NCBI GenBank assembly: GCA_905221605.1
Contig: CAJNDS010001090.1
Coordinates: forward strand, 487,501-551,500
Direction of reading: 5' to 3'
Length of the DNA stretch: 64,000 nt
DNA from: Symbiodinium natans
Taxonomy: Eukaryota > Sar > Dinophyceae > Suessiales > Symbiodiniaceae
The notes under the pieces were generated by a model, which worked only from the letters and a program-made list of their open reading frames with translations, did no database searches and was not told the DNA's origin. The translations under genes were made by a program, and so were the position numbers. Shown here one piece after another: positions 12,301 through 25,863 of the stretch (positions are counted from its first letter, which is position 1; each line of letters opens with the position of its first letter).

Positions 12301-15300
12301 TACTTGGAGGTTCATGGTACATATTAGCCAATAATATAACTGTACTTTTAACTGTACTTTTAACCATAATTGGTTAATAAGGACCATGAACGCCCTAAAC
12401 CCTAAACCCCCAAACCCCAAACCCTAAACCTCAAACCCTAAACCCTAAACCCTGTCATAATTGAATTGGTGAATATACCATGAACCTCCAAGACTGTGCG
12501 GCCGAGGCCCGCACGCCTCGTCAATGACGAACCGCTGCAGCCGCTGCTCCGCGTACAGTTCTGGGCTCCGGGCTCGGGGCTCCGGGCTCCGGGTTTAGGG
12601 TTTAGTGTTTCGGGTTTAGGGCTAGGGTTTAGGGTGAGGGTTTAGGGTTTAGGGCTAGGGTTGAGGGTTTATAGGGGCTTTGGGAGTTGCTTGACATACT
12701 TGTTCTTCGTGGGGAATGAGGGCTGCGTTTCCGCATAGACTTCCTTAACGGTATATGCAGGGGGATAGAGGGTGCCGAATTCCTTCATACTAGGAACCGG
12801 GTGCTTTAGATTTGAGGCTTTGGGGCTTAACTAGGTTTTGGAATTTTAAAACAGTGCGAGGCGAACGGCTTGCTTGACAACTGGCTCGGATGAACGTGCT
12901 GCCCTCTGATTGGGGTTGTAAATACACCCTTAGCTGACCTCGTATCTTCACATATCAAAGATAGTAGTATCAGTGGTCTAATGTACTAGTATAATCATGT
13001 AGTAATATATATATATATACATATATATATGAACATACACAAGCACTATGTAAACAGGTGTTCATATAGCCAAAAAGGTACTTGTTGGGCTGCGCTGGAT
13101 TCAGCTTCCGTGTCTCTCGATGATCTTCCGGTTGGGGTTTCAGGCTTCGGGGTACTAGGTTCCCTTAAGAACCTATACGAAACAAAAGGGCACCCCCGTG
13201 TTGCTTAGCTGCGTTTGGTTCTGTTTGATAAGGGATCCTGACACTACAAGAGGGAACAAGGGCACTACTGTGCGCCGTTGTTTCATGTTGCGAAGTTCTC
13301 CCTAAACCCTAAACCCTAAACCTTGAACCTGAAACCCTAAACCCTAAACAATAAACCCTGAACCCCACCCCCTCCCCAGCTACCCGGGAAAACGTGCAGA
13401 TTCCAGGGGTCGGGGATCCCCAAAACAGCCAGCCTAAAGCCTGAAGGCGGAAGCGCCCCCTCAAAAGCACCTAACCCTTACACCCCCAAAAAAAACCTAG
13501 ACCCTAAACCCTGAACCGCACATTCCCAACACACTACAAATAAAACCACTAAAATCCCCAAACCCTAACTCCAAAGCCCCTAAACCCTAAAACCTAAACC
13601 GTAGCTCCCACGCGATCTATAACCCTAACTCCCATGCAAGGATGCAGCTCCTACGTCTGAAGCCGGGTTTCTGGTTTAGGGTTTAGGGTTTTAGCGTTTA
13701 GGCTTTAGGCTGTAGGCTTTAGGCTTTAGGGTTTAGGGGTTGATGTGAGTAGCAAGAGCAAGAAGGCCCCTTAAGGCTTCGGGACCCTAATACCCCCCCC
13801 AAAATGACCTAGTACCACCCCCACCTCAAGAGCCACCAACAAATCCCCAAACCCAAGTACCACCCCCACCTCAAGAGCCACCAACAAATCCCCAAAAACC
13901 CAAGAACTCCTAGAAACCCTGAGAAGATTCTGGAGGCCCCCGATGGGCTTCCCGACGTCGCAAGGTCTTCTGCAGCACAGTACCTTGCCAGCTCGCAAGC
14001 TTCCCAAACACACCGAAAAGTCTCCCACTAAAAGCCATTACGGTTTAAGGTTTAGAGTGGGACCTTTTGTTCGTTGTATGACGCAAACAGCCCATCTGTC
14101 TCGTGCTACAGTGCATCGGCTCAATATGAGCATAGACAACAAACTGAACCTAATGGCGAAGCAGACGCAGCGTTCAGCAAAGGCGACACTAGTGTCAAAC
14201 CACCATATGCACGAAGCCTGCCAGGCAAGAACTAGGACATCGTCTAACCCGACGAACGGGACTGATAGACGTATGTACATGAGTATACACAAAACATCCT
14301 GGCTTCTTAGCAACGTGCTCAGAGAATTGGCTTAACCCAACGAATGGGACTGATGAGCCTCATGTAAATACGGATAAGAGTGATCGGAGGTCACGGCCGC
14401 TCAGTATGTTGTACTGTCGCAAGTTTCACCTCCACTGGGAATGTTCAGGGCCAATTCAAGTTGTCTGAGTAGAGTGGCCCGAGCTTGCAAGGAAGCCAGG
14501 TCCCTCAACATGGTCCTGCGGTGGGACGCAACCGTGGACATGGTGATGTCAAGACCGGGTTGAGTCAGCAACGTGCTCGTCCATGAGGCAAGACAACCTG
14601 CCTGTGCTCGTTGATAAGATGTAACAGTATCACCAGCAGCAATCTCAAGCATGAACTGAAGGAGAGCAGGTGCAGGGAGTGTCATGGCCAGCTCTGAACA
14701 GGTCTGCGTGTCCTGGAGTGGCATGTTACTCGAGGAGGCTGCCGAACACGACTGGCTGTTGATGTGCAACTGATTTGTCTCTATAATCTCAACTGCTGCT
14801 ACATGAAGGCCACGGGAATCAACATTGGATTAGTAATCTTATCCAGGTCAGCACGATGGTGGCGGTGTCGTAGTAGCTCAATAAACTGTGATGGAGATAC
14901 TGATGTGGGGTCCTCGAAGTAAAGCATGAATAAATGACGAAGATTTTGCCATGTTTCTTCTGATCGGGCCATGCTCACGGTTGGCAGTTCCGCAACTAAC
15001 CTGCGGGCGGCGTGTTCCACAAGATGCGTGGAAGCCGACGTTCCGGGAATGACTCTGGTAGTGGGCAAAAACATCCTGGATGTTTCGACCGGGCATTGGC
15101 TCGTCGACGACAGGGTGTGCCCGCGTGCGATCGTCATGATAATGGACGGTCGGCACATCGGCAACCGGTCTGGTGCGGCTGGCTGGCATTACAACCGTTT
15201 GGGACTTGCTTTTGCCAACAATGTTGGCAAGCGTTCGCATTTCGGGCGGTCTTTCATGGGCTTCATCTGACTTCATCTATGATGACAAAGTCTGTACCGC

Positions 15301-18300
15301 GGAAAGTGCCAGCGTGGCAGCAAGCACGCGCAAATGTCCAGCGGTGGCCACAACCAGGCCAGACTCAGGACATAAGGCGCCTTGTCTTATGCGCACATGA
15401 CCATGGCCAGCGGGCCGATAAGTAAGAGTCAGCAACTTTCGCGGCATGGCGAGAAACACACGGCGGTAATGGCGCAAGCGTGCAGCCGGAAATACGGTGG
15501 ATTTGCCACAGCAGCTAGCAGGGCCGTAGGGCCTGTTACAACAGGGACTTTGTCAGGCTCTCGCAAGTGCAACTGATGTATTTGGCGGGCGAGCCCAAAC
15601 CAAGGGCCGTCACCAACAGCTCCGCCCCGCGACACTGCGTGGCCCACCAAGATCCCAGGATAGGATCAGACACAGGCCACTGCGTCCAGCGTGCAAGCGA
15701 CTAACGGCCAGAAGGGCTCAGCCACTGCGAAAAGTGTCATCCAATCTGGAAGAAGGTCCGCGACGATCCGATTGATGCTGCTCGCTTTTCGAACACAAAA
15801 GTGTCCCGAAATACAATTCTCGAAGATACTGGTGGTTCCGCATATTCTGTGGAAAATACGCCAGGGATGCGACCTGGTAATTAAAAACCAGGCCAGAACT
15901 TGGGCAGCGCGTAAGCCAACAAACAGCCGAACCACAGGAACCGTTAAAAGCCCCACATGGCCGAGGCCGAATGCCACCGTTAGCATCCCTTGCAACGTCA
16001 CGCGCCTCTGGTAAAGTTCGCGATGCTCGTCAAGGCACTGATCCCTCACTGTGAGCAAAAGACGTCTGGGGCTGTCGCAGACCCGTAAGGGTTGGCTGCA
16101 CACAAGCGGCCGAGTTCCTCCACAGTGGACGGCTTCCGGGCCAGATAAAGAGCCGCTTCTATACTAAAACGCCTTGTTGACAGCAATCCCCCTTTCGCTC
16201 TGTACGCTGGTTCCGTCAGGCTCGAGAGGGCTCCGGCGATACGATGATACACCGACATGGTCCATGACTCAATGATTTGCTCGGCCATGACACCATCATG
16301 CCTCTTAGTGAAGGCCGATCCCTTGGCTCAAGCGGACGATAGTGCAGTCTCAGCACTGCCTCATAATGGGATTTGCCTCCGCTGGAGGAACCGTGTGTAC
16401 CGTCGGCTCCTTTTCAATTGGTGGCGCCAGTACTCTGCGTCTCTTCGAATGTCAGCACACATGTCAGGGAAACGTGAGCACAAGGACAGATGCCCAAGGG
16501 CCCGCTCACACATTGCCTTTGGAGCGGCGGCTCGTAAAAGAGCAGCACGTCGCAAAGCCAAAGAAGGCAAGCCGTACTGGACCGCAAAGACAGGCCAAAA
16601 AACTCGTTTTCACTATAGGGAATAGGGTTTAGGTTTTAGCGCTTAGGACGTAGGGTTCACGGGTTGGGGTTTAGGGTACCCGACAGCCGACAGCGTCCCT
16701 CCTAAACTCTGCTAAGCTACAGCCTACATCCTAACTCCCTCTTGACTTGCTGATGTATAGCTGTGATTGCTGTGGTTCTGCTGTTGATCTTAACGCTTGT
16801 GTGGCTGTCTTACCCCACACCCCACGCCCTCGTAAACCCGAAACCCTAAGGCCCTAAACCCTGAATCAATCCTGCTTCCCATGTGCTGGCCGAGCTTATA
16901 GAAGGACGGGCAGGCTGCGCAACACAGGGAAGACTGAGGTATAAGGGTTTAGGGCTTAGGGTTTGGTAGGGTGCCGGGTTTTTGGCAAGGTCCAGGCTCT
17001 GCAGGGATTGAGTGCGTCACTACCCCCCTAAACCGTAAACTTAGCAAGGCCCCTGCGCAAGGATGACACGCACAAAAGAGAAGTGGGCCACCCGCGCAAG
17101 GATGACGCGTGCAAATCCAGATTTAGAAGTTCGAAGTGTAAACGAAGCCCTAAACTCCCCCCACTTTGAGTTGATGGGGATCCGGGACAGTTTGGAGATT
17201 ATTCCGGCAATTGCAGTTCTCAATAATTCAAATCAAAATACAGGCTTTTACATTACCCAATAAATGAGCTTTATTGTAAGCCTTTTGTCTTCTTCTTCTT
17301 CTTCTTCAAATGGTTTTCTTTGCGAGTGCATTTCATTCGCACAGAATTTAAGTCAACTTCATCAACTTTAATTGAAAGGGGCGATGCATAAAGTACTATT
17401 TGGGGGCACCTTTATAATGACATATAATAAAATGTACTAAGCGCCCAAAATGACAGGGAAATGAAATGAACAACGTGAAGCATGAACTTGCCGTTCATTT
17501 TCATGGGCTTGCGCAGGGACCTCAATATACATACACTGAGCCCCTCATCCGGGCCTTCTTCCGTTTGCTTTTGTCTGTCTTCCCGGCAGTCTTGTCCTGG
17601 CGGTGCGTTGTTGGGGAGACGCCGAATTCATCCCAGGCACTCGACTTCGCCGCAAATCGCTGGGCACCCATGCCTACCGAACCTAATCTCCACCTCCTCC
17701 CCTGCACTGCATGACCGCAATTTCACGCATAACAAACACCGCGCCGAAGGGTCTCCTACCGCCTAAGCTCTCCGATCCACCCAGAGGACTTGCTTTTTCT
17801 TGCTATAAAAAACTGACTACTCAAGCTCTGTTCCAGACTGGCCGTGCGCTCGAGCCTACCAGGCCTGTCCGGTTCGCTAACAATGCAGTACAAGAAAGCA
17901 AGATTCAGGGCGGGCCACACCGGTAAAATTTTGGCCTATAGGGTCTTGCTTTGATTGCCAAAAAATCATGGCTATAAGCAAAAACTTGTTGGGAGCGAAG
18001 AAGACGTTTGATGACTAAAGACACTGTTCCAGACTGGTCCGTGTGCTCGAGGCTACTAGACCAGTCCGGCGTTCTAAAGTTGCAGCTGCGCCAAACCAGA
18101 AGTGACGGTGGTCACCCACGCGAAACTGCGATGCGCAGGATCCTGCTGTTGCACAAACATGTTTACAAGCAGCATTCCTGGGGAGCAGAATGTTTTCTAC
18201 TGCCTTCAGACGAGACTGTCGTAGACAGGTTTTTAAACAAACATGATTACGAGCAACATTTTGTTGGTGGCAAAAAAATGTCTTCGGCTACGAACGCGAC

Positions 18301-21300
18301 TGTTCTAGACTGGTCCGTGCGCTCGGGGCTACTAGACCAGTCCGGCGCGCTAGATTGCAAGCTTTCACTGGTGACAACTTCACCCGGGTAGTTTTGCATG
18401 AGCTCCTCCCAGAGAGGGTGGCCGACACTTCGCTGGTCAACTTCGGCCCCAAGCCGCTTCCAGAGCAGCTTTCAGTTTCTTCGGCCCCTTTCTCGAGAGT
18501 GTATAGTGGAAGTCGGCAGCCGTCGTGAAACCCCTTGCAGTGAGGACTTTGTGCATTGACTCCAGCACGCCAATTGCGGACACTGCACGTTGGAATGTTT
18601 CCTTGCAGTCCATCCTTGTCGGCATCAGGAATCACTCGAACTCTCGAAGACGCCGCAGGTCCCGGCAAAGCACCGACCATCCCAGCAATGGGCCGAAACA
18701 TCACTCGCTCTTCGTTTCCCCCAGAAATCTCGCTGCCAAACGTCGCGTGGTCTCCAAACGGCGACTGACACGTCTTGCGGAGACCCTCTGAACATACTCT
18801 CCCCACACCCACGCACCATAGTACTGACAGAAACAGAATGGAGGGGATTTGGAATGCGCTCAAAAGAGGTTCAGGGTTTAGGGCTTGTTATGTTAACGGT
18901 CCAGCGGGCCTCAGGTGGCTGGATAGGGTTTCCATAAATTCAGAGCTTAGCGACGCGGACGCGTACTTCGTAGGGACAGTTTAGGGTTTTAGGGTTTAGT
19001 TTTTTGGGGGTTTAGGGTTTTGGGGGTTTAGGGTTGAGGGTTTAATTAGAGTTTAAGGTTTCAGGCTTGAGGGACTTTTATGGGGTTTAGGGATGCCGGC
19101 TTCTATGCACAGTACTTGTCGACTGGCAAGACAGCCCACACCCTAAACCCATACGCCCACAACTGCACATGCTTGATCTACAAGCCCGCATTAACATGTG
19201 CCATCCAATGGCAGGAGGGCTGTACTCACAAGGCAAGGTTTCATTAGGGTTTAGGGTCCAGCACAAGGTTCCCGCCATTACACCAAACCAAACTCCTCCG
19301 AGATCCTAAACCCCAAGCCCTAAACCCTAAACCCCGAAACCCTAAACCCTCGCAGGGGCGTTGAAAGCCAAGGAGCTCTGGTGGATCATCTCGGGTGTCA
19401 CCTCATTCACGTTAAGGGTTTAGGGTTTAGGGCTCCACCGTGAGGTCCCCCCCCCCCCCACCAAACTGTAGGAGAAGAAAAAACTGGATGAATTGCGTGT
19501 CGTGTTTAGAATAAGAACTCCCTCCAACAGAAAAGAAAAGGAAAAAGGAAACTACTGGGCATCGACCCCACCCCCAAACCCCAAAAAATCAGCCCTAAAC
19601 CCTCGCACTCAAAACCCTACAGACCCCCAAACCCTTAACCCTAACCTCGGCCCTAGACCCTAGACCCTAGACCCTAGACCCTAAACCCTAAACCCGAAAC
19701 CCTAAACCAGACTTCAGGCAAGGGGCGTACACGATCTGCAGCTCGCCCTCGACCATCCTCCTGGAGACCTTCACAGGTTTTTGTTTTGGGGCTTCTAGGG
19801 TAGAAACCCATACATGGGGTTTAGGGTTTAGGGTTTAGGGTTTAGGGTTTGAGGTTTAGGGTTTAGGGTTTAGGGTTTAGGGTTTAGGGCGTAGGGTTTA
19901 GGGCCTTCAGAGGCTTTTGGCGGTTTCAGGGCTTAGGGTTTAGGGTCTAGGGGTTTAGGGTTTAGGGCTGCTAGGGGGGTTTAGGGTTTAGGGTTTAGGG
20001 GTTTCAGGGCTTAGGGTTTGGGGTCTAGAGGTTAGGGTTTTAGGGCTGATAGGGGGTTCAGGAATTCAGGAGTTTAGGGTTTTAGGGCTTAGGGTTTTAG
20101 GGGTTTAGGGGGTTTAGGGGGTTTAGGGTTTAGGAGCTTTGGGGTTCAGGGGTTTCGGGGTGTGGGGTTGAGGGCTTTTAGGGTTCAGGGTTGAGGGCTT
20201 CTAGGAGTTTAGGGCTTTTAGGTGTTTAGGGGTTTAGGGCTTGCCGAGTTTACAGGGCTTCACTAGGTTTTGGGCTTGCAGCTTATACAAGGCGTTTAGG
20301 GTTTAGGGTTTATCGAGTAGGTCTAGGGTTTAGGAATCACCGCCTAGCATTGTTTACGGGTTTAGGGTTTAGGGTTGAGTTCAAGGTTCATGGGGTGATT
20401 AAGGTAGGCTTCAGGATTAGGGCTTGCCCAAGAAAGCCAAGCAGTTTCGACTTTAGTTGCCCTACAGAGTGAGCACCCTATCGCTTTGAGCCTGTAACCC
20501 TAAAACACTAGCCCGAAAACCCCCCTAAAGCCCTAAAGCCCGAAAGCCCCAAAACCCCAAAACCCCAAAACCCTAAAACTTAAAAGCCTAAAACCCGGAA
20601 ACCCTGAAACTTACAAACACCCTAAAACCCTTAATTAGACTTGAAGCCCCTAAAGCCCTAAGCGCTCTCTTGACAGATGAAGCCCTACACCATAGACCCT
20701 AAAACCCTAAAGCCCTAAAACCCCAAAACCCTAAAACTTAAAACCCTGAAGCCCTAAAACCCGAATCCCTCTCCTGACGGATGTCTTCGCCAGATTCATC
20801 CCCACGAGATCGCACCGACGAGGCCTTGGCCAGAGCCCCTGTTTTTTCACCGAAGAGCGGCTGCAGGGTTCAGGGTCTCGACTGAGGAGGGTTGAGGATT
20901 TATAGGGTATAGGATATAGGGTTTAGGTTTAGGGTTTAGGGTTTAGGGTTTAGGGTTTAGGGTTTAGGGTTTAGGGTTTAGGGTTTAGGGTTTAGGGTTT
21001 AGGGTTTAGGGTTTAGGGCTTAGGGTTTAGGGTTTAGGGTTGGGAATCAAGGGTTTAGAGGGGGCTCGAGGGGCCTTATTGTTGACATGTAGGGTTTTGA
21101 CTTTGAGCTTCGCAGGACAGACATTGTCCTACTGGTTCTTAGTAGGGAATGAGGGAGTTAGGTACCCCATATCCCATACATACCCTAGGATGGCCCTTGC
21201 AACCCTCTAAGAAATATTCTTGAATATGATCCTCTTTTACCCAATAGGGGGAGAAATATAAAATAACCCACGGGCCTACCCAGCCCTCGAGACACTCCAG

Positions 21301-24300
21301 GCTTAATAATTAGAATAGGGTTTTGGGGGGTATGATCGTATAGTTAAAAAGGGACCATAAGGGGAATACTGTCAGCAATTATTCCCAAACGCTTAACCCT
21401 TAACCCTAAACCTTAGCCCTAAACCCTAAACCTAGCCCTAAACCTTCATACCCTTTAGGGAATTCTGTAGGGTGACTCATGCCCTCACTCCCTGCCAGTT
21501 AGGGAGGGCTCGGAGCTCGAAAACGCCTGTCCGTGAACGTCCCAAAGTGCTACATGTAACCCTAAACCCTAAACCCTAAACCCTAAACCCTAAACCCTAA
21601 ACCCTAAACCCTAAACCCTAATTAACCCCTAGACCAACCCGGAGCCCTTGTGCTTTTGTTTGTAACCGGTTCGGGGCTTGGGTGCGGAAAGCTCGAAGCC
21701 CCTAAATCGAAGGCCTCACGCCGCAACCCTTGCTCTTGAGGCACAGGGGCCGTTTAGGGTTTAGGGTTTAGGGTTTGGGGTTTAGGTTTTCTACAGTTAG
21801 CCCCAAACCCTAAGCCCTACACTTTAGGGTTTAGGGTGTAGGGATAACTGCAGTTATTCTGGGCGACGCTGGCCAGCAGTTCTCGAGCCCTCGAAGCCCT
21901 ACACCAAGGCCCTAAGCCCCTAAGCACCCGAAGCCCCTACTACCTCATAAGCCCTAAGCCACTCAGCCCCGAAGCCCCTAAGCGGTTTAGGGTTTGGGGT
22001 TTGGGGTTTAGGGTTTAGGGTTCCCTGAGCCGCTAACACCCTAAGCCCCCTAAGCCCTATAAGCCTGAAACCCTACACCCTGAACCTCCCGCGAAGGCCA
22101 AGAACAAAACACACCGCGAGTGCCCTGCTCCAACGCCGATGTCCGTCCTGAACTGCCCGTTTAGGGTTTAGGGTTTGGGGTTTAGGGTTTAGGATTTAGA
22201 AGGGTCGGGGGCTTGACGCTGTGTTCATTCGAGGTTTATCTCCTGGTCCTTAGTAGGGAGTGGGTGGGGTACAAGGTACCTCATTCGCGAAGAAACAGCA
22301 AGCTTCGAGTGCAGGGTTTTGGGTTTACAGGTGTAATTAGGGCTTAGGGATTCGGGGCTTAGGGTTTAGAGTTTAGGGTTTCGGGTATGCGCAGGGTTCC
22401 CATGGAACTAATGTACAGGAGCCAACGCACCATGAGCGCAGGCTTTTTGGACCGTTCAGGCTAGAACCCATAGATCTTGCCCGATGCCTGGATTCCTGGC
22501 TCTGTGCTGCTGGGCAAGAAAGGCAACAAAACAACCTAAACCCCTCTTTGAACCCAATAAACCCTACACATCCGAAACCCTAAGACGGCACGCCCCCACG
22601 CATGTGAAACACCAGCTAAAGCTGACAAATGTGTTGTCCAAACCGACGAGTTCGGTGGGCGCCAAGAGCACTTTCAGCCCTAAACCCTAAACCCTAAACC
22701 CGAAACCCGAAACCCGAAAACCCTAAGCTCTGAAGCGCGGCACCCGAAACATGCCCCCAAGGCTCCCAACATCCTCACATGAGCCCAATGATCAGAGTCA
22801 ACTCCAGTGAGTCTACAGGGTTTAGGGTTTAGGGTTTAGGGTTTAGGGTTTTGGGTTTAGGGAGCTGTACCTCATCCGTATGAGGGGCGACCCTGAAAAT
22901 GTGAGAGCTGAGGCTCTGCAGGGGCAACAAGTTCTCAACCTTGAAGCGCAACAGCCCACGCCAAAAACAAGTCATGCAACAATCCCCTTCCTCTCCCCCG
23001 ACCACACCGCAATTCCTCCAACCCAAAACCCTAGACTCTAAACCCTAAACCCTGAGCCCTAAGCCCTAAGCCCTAAACCCTAAACCCTGAACCCGAAACC
23101 CTAAAATCCAGTCGTCAGTCACCCAGGGACGGCCCCAGAAACCAAGTGCAGCAATGGCTCAGCTCTTGCACTTGGTCCTTTTGAGGTTTAGGGTTTAGGG
23201 TTTAGGGTTTAAGGTTTAGGGCTTAGGGTCACTGATGCGTTGGGGTTTGGGGGACTGGCAGGCTGGAGTATCAGCATTTTCGCGCTTCCACAGGTTTTCC
23301 GGTGATTGGGTCCATGCCTCAAAATCCAGGACCCCCAGGACCCGAAACCCTAAGAAGCGCTACGAGTAGAAACACAAAAATCACTAGAGCCCCAATTGGT
23401 TGGGGGATGGGTGTTGCAACGCTTCGCCTCGAATGGCAAAGAAAACGTAAGTAGGGCCGACACAGGGTCTTGTTCACTTAAGGTCTACGGCTTAAGAGAC
23501 CGGAGCTTAGGCAGTTTCAAGACTGTGGCAGATAAGGCTCTCCGGGTTAAGGGTTCACCGGTTGAGGGCGTGAGTTGAGGGGTTTGAGGGTTTAAGGTTT
23601 AGGATTTACAGGGCTGAAGGCTAGATCTTCTCCTCGCACAGGCGGTCTTCAAGCTTTCGGCTTAGGGTCTATTTTCCAAAGACCCTCGAACCTTTGCATC
23701 CGTGAGTCCTGAGTCAAGGATACGAACTACAACAACAACATCCTGGAAACAACACCTTGCCCGGCAACTCACAGAAATTTCAAACGTTTAGCAGCAGCCG
23801 ATGTCCTGAATCAAGGATACAAGAGGGCTGATGACGAGAATCAGAGGCTTCACCTCAAACGGGTTCTTAGCGGCGAAATACCCCGGCCCCAAAAAGGTTA
23901 ACCTTCTATCTATAGTAGGATTCTATATCACCAAAAAAAGGTCCTTAAGGGTTACTGGCATCCCTGATGAAGGCTCATGTTGCTGTTCGCGGAGTTTAGG
24001 AAGCTTGGGCGCGCGGCTTTGCGATGCAGACGCTTTAGGGTTTAGGGTTTAGGGTTTAGGGTTAGGGTTTAGGGTTTAGCGTTGTTCGGATGTCCGAAGC
24101 CAAAGCCCAAACCACAAGTCCCCAGATCTGTCTCAGAGACTAGGTGCTCTCGTCTGTGCACCGTCCGCTCTCTTTCACAACAGATTTCCTCATCAGCGAA
24201 CACGACCCTCCTTATCGAACTGGCGCCTTCAAATGCAGGCATACATCTTAACCCTGAATCTTCCCACGTTGTAACGATACATGTAACTCTAAGCCTAAGG

Positions 24301-25824
24301 ACCTCGCAAAACCTATACCCAGAACCACTCTACCTGAACCCTACACCCTAAACCCTAAAGCCGCTTGGGGCTGCACAACCGCAGGGATCTGGTAGACCAG
24401 CGACTTGCCACCTGCCATTCATTTCTTCAGGCTTTTGGGGTGATCATTCTGGCTCCTCAGGTGCAGGCGTAGGGTCTAGGGTTTCGGGTTTAGGGTTTAG
24501 GGTTTCGGGTTTAGGGTTTAGGTGCCGCAGGGCTTCCAGGAGCGCTCGGCCGAAGGTGTAAGATACACTAGACCCAAGAGAAACCTAGGAAGTAACAAGG
24601 GTGCCCTCTCAGCTTTCCCTAAACCCTAAACCCTAAACCCTTTCAGCTTAGAAGGGCCTATAAGGGAACCTAAGCACTCTGGGTCCTGGTACAGCAGTGA
24701 TGCAGCAGTCTAACTGTTCGGCAATATTCTTGAAAAGGGCTCTTCAAGGTTGTTGCAGTAGTCGATGATCGGACTGGCAGTACCACAAGCCCTAAACCCC
24801 GAAAGCCTAAACCCTAAACCCTAAACCCTAAACCCTAATCCCTGAACCTTTGAGGACTGGAGGTTTCTGGGCCACTGGGTACACAAGATTCGCACTGCTT
24901 GGGAAAGCTCAACTTTCAATCCCTAGACCCCCAACTAGGCTGGCCCTTAAAAGACTCCGACAAAACATTCGAAACACTATCCTCTGACCCCTAAACCCCA
25001 AACCCTACCCTAAACCCTAACCCTAAACCCTAAGCCCTCAACAAGCACCTATGAAACATCCCAAGAACCTGGCTACAAGAGTTTGGAAGAAACCCTAAGG
25101 GTCCATGTACCTGATAATTATATACTTGGGCCCCAAAGTCCCTAAATTTTTAAGGCCCAAATATCTCCTATTTCGGTACATGGACCCTTAGTTGAAAGAA
25201 CTCTCCTGGCCTCCAGTTGGCATGCGCACAAACACGTCTCGCCCAGACAGGCATGCGTTGATGGCCTGGACCCAGGGACCCTACACCCCCTAAACCCTAC
25301 TAAACCCTAAACCCTAAGCCCTAAACCCAAAACCCAAAACCCTAAACCCTATACTTCTCTGGAGCGCTTATAGACTTCACGAATCTGTTTCTCAACAACA
25401 GATCTAGGCCTGACTCTAGTGAAGGGCAACCAAATTCAGAAGCAGCTCTTTGTGAAGTTGTCTGACTTATGGTTCCTTTTTGAGAAGTCTATCAGAATAT
25501 GGAACCCCGGAAAAGAGACTTTGGAGAACTGCCCGGTTGAACGTATTCATGCTGTGAATGATCAGTCCCGAAAGACATTCTACGATTCCTGCACCCTAAA
25601 GGCCCTAAACCCTAAACCCCACAGTATCCCTAAACCCTAAGCCCCAGAAAATCTTGATCCTGTGGGACCTCACGCACCAACCGAAAACCCGAGAACCACC
25701 CCCCAAACCCAAACTTCAAAACCCAAAAACACTGCTAATCCCCAAACGCTCAACCCTAAACCCTGGACCCTATAAACCCTAAACCGCCCTAAACCCTAAA
25801 CCCTAAACCCTAGACCGTAAGCCC

Positions 25825-25863
<39 letters not shown>

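Noticed and set aside
12672-12785. Long exon KEFGTLYPPAYTVKEVYAETQ
   Set aside because: Most of it coincides with an inverted-repeat element of the TAGGGAATGAGGG family; only the last ten codons may be exonic.
19709-19726. RecQ exon extending to the GTTTAGGG donor at 19709
   Set aside because: It would insert APCLKS between GELQIVY and VTPEM; the GC donor at TAC|GCC gives the family sequence exactly.
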